A stretch of 16,013 bases of DNA from NCBI GenBank assembly GCA_041477655.1, contig JBGOUP010000021.1, forward strand, positions 1 to 16,013. Direction: 5' to 3'. Shown here piece after piece: positions 12,671 through 16,013 of this stretch. The translations under genes and the position numbers were made by a program. The stretch's first letter is position 1. Every line of letters begins with the position of its first letter. Under the pieces are notes generated by a model, which was given only the letters and a program-made list of their open reading frames with translations, ran no database searches and was not told where the DNA came from. The stretch is from JBGOUP01 sp041477655 (GTDB lineage: Bacteria > Patescibacteriota > UBA1384 > 2-12-FULL-50-11).

Positions 12671-13228
12671 CTATTTTTTCGACGACAATACGCTTTCAAC
12701 AATTTCTTTAGCGCCGTCAACCGAACCGGATATTGCGTCAGCCACAGTATGAACCGCTTCTTGGCTAATTTCGCCAGCTCCGTCGATTACCCCTTTGATC
12801 GATACCTTTGTTACTTTGGCAACGTCGCCACCGGTTCTTTTAACGCCTTCGACACTACCCCGGACGATGCTAACTGCTGACTCGCCAAGATCAGCTCCGG
12901 TATTATGAGCGGTTATTATTGATGTGTGGGCGACGCTACCAACACCTTGCTCTGTGTCAATAACACTTTTGGAGACCGCGGAGACCACGCCATTAACCAC
13001 ATGTTCGGTCGCTTCAAAACCAGCTACGCCAGCCTCTGCCACGGCTTGAAGGGCAGACTTAACTAACTCTGCTGGAATGCTGATCGCTTCTTTGCCAACA
13101 TCCTTGGCGCCTTCCAGAACCGACGTGGCCACACCGCTGACAGCTTCAACCAACGCTGTTCCGACCTCTCCCGTTCCTTTAACCGTACCAACAACGGCAT
13201 TTTTCATATCCTGGGCAATTGATGACAT
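12671..13228 (-). CDS. low-complexity amphipathic helical repeat protein
   Basis: The product has 185 residues composed mostly of Ala, Val, Gly, Ser, Lys and Glu. It has degenerate repeats such as G-T-V-K-G-T-G-E-V-G, S-V-L-E-G-A-K-D-V-G and S-V-D-G-A-K-E-I-V-E. The pattern is that of long amphipathic helices, as in LEA-like or phasin-like proteins that coat membranes or protect against drying. There is no cysteine and no signal peptide or membrane helix. AAGGAGG five bases before the ATG is one of the best ribosome sites in the window, so expression may be high. A possible promoter is TTGCCG-16-TATTCT on the minus strand upstream. Function is not assigned. It converges with the copper operon and has a 32-base spacer from it. 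Confidence 0.72.
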   Translation of the reverse strand: MSSIAQDMKNAVVGTVKGTGEVGTALVEAVSGVATSVLEGAKDVGKEAISIPAELVKSALQAVAEAGVAGFEATEHVVNGVVSAVSKSVIDTEQGVGSVAHTSIITAHNTGADLGESAVSIVRGSVEGVKRTGGDVAKVTKVSIKGVIDGAGEISQEAVHTVADAISGSVDGAKEIVESVLSSKK

Positions 13229-13327
13229 TTAACCTCCTTATTCGTTCTATATTCCTAAAATAGAATACAATATTCAAGCTATCCGGCAATCGCAAATCGT
13301 CCAAATTATAACATTAGACTTAACATA

Positions 13328-13684
13328 TCAGCGTTTTTCTTCAAGCAGGGTGTCGACAGTGTTAGCAATGTGAGTTAAGGCTTGATGATCGGCATCGGCT
13401 TTGGCCTGGCGAAGTTGATCGGCTTTCATATTGGTTCGTTGAATAGCGTGCAGAGCCCACCACTGAATCCAGCTACCAGAAACTACGCCAAGAGTTATTT
13501 TAACACTGACTGGTAGGGGAATGACTAACAGCGGAATGATCAGGGCAATATCGAACATTATCATTGAAGCCAAAACGTTGTTGGCAAAGAAATCTAGGAG
13601 TTTGAAATTGGCCCGAATAAAAGCGTTACCGCTTGGGGGTGGTAGTAGCTCGTTTGGGTGAACTACCTGATTGTGTTTTTCCAT
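13328..13684 (-). CDS. small two-helix membrane protein, DUF1003-like
   Basis: The product has 118 residues from ATG 13684. Two adjacent hydrophobic segments (about residues 36-54 and 57-75) are followed by a long charged helix, Q-R-T-N-M-K-A-D-Q-L-R-Q and onward, to the end. This resembles DUF1003 or low-affinity iron permease-like proteins (two helices, then an N-R/K-rich helix), but the match is weak. TTG 13750 would add 22 residues. The ATG is preferred because TTGTTA-17-TACTCT lies seven bases before it. The TTG alternative would also overlap the divergent gene's promoter. Confidence 0.55.
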   Translation of the reverse strand: MEKHNQVVHPNELLPPPSGNAFIRANFKLLDFFANNVLASMIMFDIALIIPLLVIPLPVSVKITLGVVSGSWIQWWALHAIQRTNMKADQLRQAKADADHQALTHIANTVDTLLEEKR

Positions 13685-13691
13685 TAGCCCA

Positions 13692-13720
13692 AGAGTACCA
13701 AGAACGTCTTGAGTTAACAA
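13692..13720 (-). promoter_or_regulatory. promoter of the 118-residue membrane protein, leaderless type
   Basis: On the minus strand TTGTTA (13715-13720), a 17-base spacer and TACTCT (13692-13697) with TG one base upstream. The box ends seven bases before ATG 13684. Confidence 0.6.
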
Positions 13721-13751
13721 AAAGCGACTGTTTGTGTCCGATCCAATCAAC

Positions 13752-13757
13752 TACAAT
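13752..13757 (+). promoter_or_regulatory. -10 box before the anchored 126-residue protein, leaderless type
   Basis: TACAAT ends six bases before ATG 13764. There is no clear -35 box. Confidence 0.5.
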
Positions 13758-13763
13758 TCTTCT

Positions 13764-14144
13764 ATGAGCAGAAAGAAAAAGTCGTCTAAGCTGATTTTTT
13801 TCGCGGCAGTTATTCTGATTGTCCTGGTTATTCTTGGCTGGATAGGCCGATCAGAACCTCTAACGAATTCCGACTCGGCCAATATTCGAACGCTTAGCCA
13901 GGGGACACAGATGCATTTTGACGACCTTTTCATTGGCCTGGCCAGTGTTTCCGGCAAATCTGCCTGGCTGATTATCAACAAACAGGGCCAAACCAACTCG
14001 GAGCGAAGACAAGTTATGGCTGGCGACAAAGTTGATATTTATGGCTATACAATCCTGGTTAAATCAATTAATGCCTCGTTCAACTTGTCTGTCTTGCCCG
14101 GCTCAAGCCACGGCTCTGTTCAGCTAGATATCAACAAAGACTAA
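13764..14144 (+). CDS. membrane-anchored small extracytoplasmic protein
   Basis: The product has 126 residues from ATG 13764. A strongly basic N-terminus (M-S-R-K-K-K-S-S-K) is followed by one hydrophobic helix (about residues 10-27), so the remaining 100 residues face outward. That part is beta-rich, with A-W-L-I-I-N-K-Q-G-Q, V-D-I-Y-G-Y-T-I-L-V and a final strand S-V-Q-L-D-I. It has no cysteines or catalytic motif and no recognised family. A GTG at 13734 would add ten residues but lies upstream of the TACAAT box and is rejected. The gene is divergent from the 118-residue membrane protein and converges with the He_PIG-like gene. Confidence 0.65.
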   Translation: MSRKKKSSKLIFFAAVILIVLVILGWIGRSEPLTNSDSANIRTLSQGTQMHFDDLFIGLASVSGKSAWLIINKQGQTNSERRQVMAGDKVDIYGYTILVKSINASFNLSVLPGSSHGSVQLDINKD

Positions 14145-14189
14145 TTAACCACCACAGTCAGCAAAAAATTACTCTGGTCAGCAGTGCAC

Positions 14190-15029
14190 TTAAGGCGCGC
14201 CGGGACAGTTGATGTCTTTAGTTACCCATTCTTGACCGGCCTGACCGCCCAAGGTGACCGTGGCATCTACCGATGTGCTGGTCTGGGTATTGCGTTCCAC
14301 ATCATTGAATGTCCAATTAGAGGTTTCCGGATCATTGGCTCCTCGACTGCCCGACTGGCCGCCACCACCCCATTGGCCGGTGTAAGTTCGTTGGGAGAAG
14401 AAGCCATTGATATACGGCAGTTGAAAATAAGTCCCAACCGGACCAGTAACCGTGCCAGAGGCGGTAATGGTGAATACTTTTGTTTGACCGTCGTTACTTG
14501 TCAGCACGCAACTGGCGGCAGTGTAGACAAATTTGGGCGTGACTTCTGCCGGTGGGGGTGGTGGGGCAACTGGTGGTGGCAGGGCGGCGGCCACGACCAT
14601 GGTGGCATCAGCGCAATTCTGGGTGCCACTGACGTCAACGACGCAGACACGAAAATGCGAGGTTCCTCTGGCAGTTGGAGTGCCGGACAGCTTACCGTTG
14701 GCATCAAGGACTACGCCGTGCGGCGGAAAGCCAACCCCAGAGTCCAGCTGAAAGTGATAAGGCGGCTGACCTTTCCTGCCAGTATAGGTGGCGCTGAAGG
14801 GGGTGCCGACATTGCCATTCAAATTCCAGAACCCCCACAATTCCAAGTCTGAAGTTTTGGGTGTCGTCGGTGGATTCTGATTTTGCTGCTGAACTGTTTC
14901 TGGTGTGATGGGTTGGAAGTGAAGTTTGCCGGCGTCAAAGTTGGCAAACAATACCCCAGTGCTAACAAAAGCAACAATTCCGTAAAAGGTCGCTATCAAA
15001 ATGAACGGCTTAAGTTGTAACCCCCACAT
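14190..15029 (-). CDS. secreted/anchored protein with a putative-Ig (He_PIG-like) domain and Pro linker
   Basis: The product has 279 residues. A signal anchor (about 7-29) precedes a Gln/Pro/Thr linker. Residues 72-147 fit the He_PIG repeat: V-G-T-P-F-S-A-T-Y, then P-P-Y-H-F-Q-L-D-S-G, G-V-V-L-D-A-N-G-K-L-S-G-T-P and F-R-V-C-V-V-D-V-S-G. Two cysteines in it may form a disulfide. A proline-rich linker (residues 150-160) joins a C-terminal domain of about 115 residues, rich in Gly, Thr and aromatic residues, with W-G-G-G-G. Such proteins display adhesion-type domains on the cell surface. The C-terminal domain is not recognised. A near-consensus promoter six bases from the ATG points to a leaderless mRNA. 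Confidence 0.78.
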   Translation of the reverse strand: MWGLQLKPFILIATFYGIVAFVSTGVLFANFDAGKLHFQPITPETVQQQNQNPPTTPKTSDLELWGFWNLNGNVGTPFSATYTGRKGQPPYHFQLDSGVGFPPHGVVLDANGKLSGTPTARGTSHFRVCVVDVSGTQNCADATMVVAAALPPPVAPPPPPAEVTPKFVYTAASCVLTSNDGQTKVFTITASGTVTGPVGTYFQLPYINGFFSQRTYTGQWGGGGQSGSRGANDPETSNWTFNDVERNTQTSTSVDATVTLGGQAGQEWVTKDINCPGAP

Positions 15030-15035
15030 AAAGTT

Positions 15036-15063
15036 ATTGTAGGACTCGGCTAAGTAGTGTCAA
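15036..15063 (-). promoter_or_regulatory. promoter of the He_PIG-like gene, leaderless type
   Basis: On the minus strand perfect TTGACA (15058-15063), a 16-base spacer and TACAAT (15036-15041), which ends six bases before ATG 15029. Confidence 0.82.
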
Positions 15064-15088
15064 CAAAGTCGTGAGGGAGTAGTATAAA
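15060..15088 (+). promoter_or_regulatory. promoter of the 185-residue membrane protein
   Basis: TCAACA (15060-15065), a 17-base spacer and TATAAA (15083-15088). Its -35 overlaps the -35 of the divergent He_PIG-like gene. The expected leader is about 16 bases. Confidence 0.5.
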
Positions 15089-15110
15089 GTGAGGTTGATT
15101 AAATTTACTA

Positions 15111-15668
15111 ATGATGGCTCAAGAAGTTAAGCCCAAGAAAATCCTCAATCCGGCGCTCAAAACCAGCTTTTGGGTTACCATCATTATTACGGCTCTTATA
15201 GTTGTGCCGTTCACTATCCACAGGACCGGGCTAGGACCGGCTGTTGGCGGGGCGGCGGCGGTACTGATCGCTTTGGGCATTGTCGGACTAATTGCCAGAT
15301 CCAAAGGAATTGATATGTACATCCCAAATGAAGAAGTCGGTAATAATGCTGGCAGAGGCAACGCCGTCTCACCCGATCAAGATCACTCATTCAAGGTAAG
15401 AACCCTAATGTTCTTCCGGTGGATGTTCGCCGTATTCTTTATTTTGGCTGGAGTGATTGGCCTGATAGCACCCATTCGAACTCATCACACCCTAAATCTT
15501 AATCGTGTATTGGCTTACATTGATTACTTGAGCGCCGGCGTAGTTATATCGCCACCATTTTTGCGCTATCTGTATAAGTTAACGGGCAAAATGATGTGGG
15601 GCAGGACGGCATTGATGTGGCTATTGCTAATACTGGTTGGGGCTTTTCTAGTTAACGCCACTCGCTGA
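15111..15668 (+). CDS. multi-pass membrane protein, hypothetical
   Basis: The product has 185 residues with about five hydrophobic segments (roughly residues 19-36, 41-62, 101-122, 133-152 and 160-182). A polar, probably cytoplasmic loop of about 35 residues (63-98) follows the second. The N-terminus is basic. No conserved catalytic or metal-binding motif is visible and no family is recognised. ATG codons at 15111 and 15114 are both possible. GAGG lies 16 bases upstream, too far for a normal ribosome site. It precedes the cupredoxin gene by 45 bases on the same strand. Confidence 0.68.
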   Translation: MMAQEVKPKKILNPALKTSFWVTIIITALIVVPFTIHRTGLGPAVGGAAAVLIALGIVGLIARSKGIDMYIPNEEVGNNAGRGNAVSPDQDHSFKVRTLMFFRWMFAVFFILAGVIGLIAPIRTHHTLNLNRVLAYIDYLSAGVVISPPFLRYLYKLTGKMMWGRTALMWLLLILVGAFLVNATR

Positions 15669-15713
15669 ATGAAAATCGTTCGATTGAATATATGATGATT
15701 AATAAGGAGGTTA

Positions 15714-16013
15714 ATGACTAAAACAGTTTGGGTATTGATCGTCATGTTGATAGTGATTGGACTTGGTTATTGGTTATGGAAAGGCAAATATTCAACAACG
15801 ACCACGACACCGGCGACAACTACAGCACCGACCACTCCGACCACAACAACGCCAACCAGTAGTAATGCCGTTTCGATAGTTGGCATGGCCTTTTCGCCAA
15901 AGGCTCTGACAGTCACCAAGGGAACAACGGTAATCTGGACTAATAACGATACTGTCTCCCACACTGTGGTTGAGAGTGACAGTAAAACCGGACCAGCCAG
16001 CAAGACTTTGTCA
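15714..16013 (+). CDS. membrane-anchored cupredoxin, 3' end cut by the window
   Basis: One hundred codons are visible. ATG 15714 follows AAGGAGG by four bases. A signal anchor (about 5-22) is followed by a linker of about 25 residues made almost wholly of Thr, Pro and Ala. Then a plastocyanin-like strand pattern begins: V-S-I-V-G-M-A-F-S-P-K-A-L-T-V, then G-T-T-V-I-W-T-N-N-D and S-H83-T-V. His83 is in the place of the first copper ligand. The remaining Cys/His/Met ligands lie beyond the window. The domain would face outward and could bind or shuttle copper electrons, which fits the copper operon 3 kb away. The identical ribosome site style (AAGGAGGTTA) is used for the 12671-13228 gene. Confidence 0.82.
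   Translation, partial: MTKTVWVLIVMLIVIGLGYWLWKGKYSTTTTTPATTTAPTTPTTTTPTSSNAVSIVGMAFSPKALTVTKGTTVIWTNNDTVSHTVVESDSKTGPASKTLS

Noticed and set aside
14184..14852. 222-residue plus-strand frame opposite the He_PIG-like gene
   Set aside because: Its low-complexity Gly/Trp composition is explained by the antisense of the Pro-rich linker and Gly-rich domain.
15767..16003. 78-residue minus-strand Val-rich frame at the right edge
   Set aside because: It is the antisense of the Thr-rich linker and cupredoxin domain.

Overview
The window looks like a piece of a Candidate Phyla Radiation (Patescibacteria-like) bacterial genome. The reasons are indirect: many short membrane proteins of unknown function, a DUF5674 gene, a tRNA interrupted by a group I intron with an HNH endonuclease gene, moderate GC, and many genes whose -10 box lies only 6-7 bases before the start codon. 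TAA, TAG and TGA all end genes here, so the code appears standard. No ribosomal or other strong phylogenetic marker is present, so the phylum is an inference.

Left part (1-6500), accessory in character. A tRNA-Asn gene (165-759) is split in its anticodon loop by a 523-base group I intron carrying an HNH endonuclease. A 45-bp direct repeat that starts in the tRNA 3' end recurs at 3849-3893. Between the copies lie a Fic enzyme, a 64-residue protein and a DUF1801 protein (all minus strand), and a sugar-nucleotidyltransferase-like protein (plus). Beyond are an open frame with no good start, a two-helix membrane protein, an overlapping pair (DUF5674 plus a helical partner) and a three-helix membrane protein. 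Spacers between them are filled with a mosaic of short dispersed repeats.

Centre (6498-8142). A membrane-anchored extracytoplasmic protein with an M23-like stretch (minus) is divergent from a small membrane protein (plus).

Core system (8188-12638), a copper-responsive operon on the plus strand. It contains a CsoR repressor, an anchored DUF1573 protein with a C-x-C and a Met-rich insert, a CcdA/DsbD-type membrane thiol protein with doubled cysteines, an overlapping 44-residue Met/Trp-rich membrane micropeptide, a CPH-type P1B ATPase (CopB-like) and a ZIP-family protein with altered metal motifs. The promoter is TTGACA-17-TATACC, and a CsoR-like palindrome covers its -10 box and the csoR start codon. 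The likely scheme is that Cu(I) releases CsoR, the ATPase exports copper, and CcdA/DUF1573 handle thiols or copper outside the membrane.

Right part (12671-16013), envelope genes. There is a low-complexity amphipathic repeat protein, small membrane or anchored proteins, a secreted putative-Ig (He_PIG-like) protein with a proline linker, a multi-pass membrane protein, and at the edge a cut-off anchored cupredoxin, a second copper-linked protein.

Two cross-cutting observations stand out. First, at least nine genes have a -10 box placed for leaderless mRNA, whereas several other genes, mostly internal to operons, have Shine-Dalgarno sites. Second, the copper operon has an unusual gene content.
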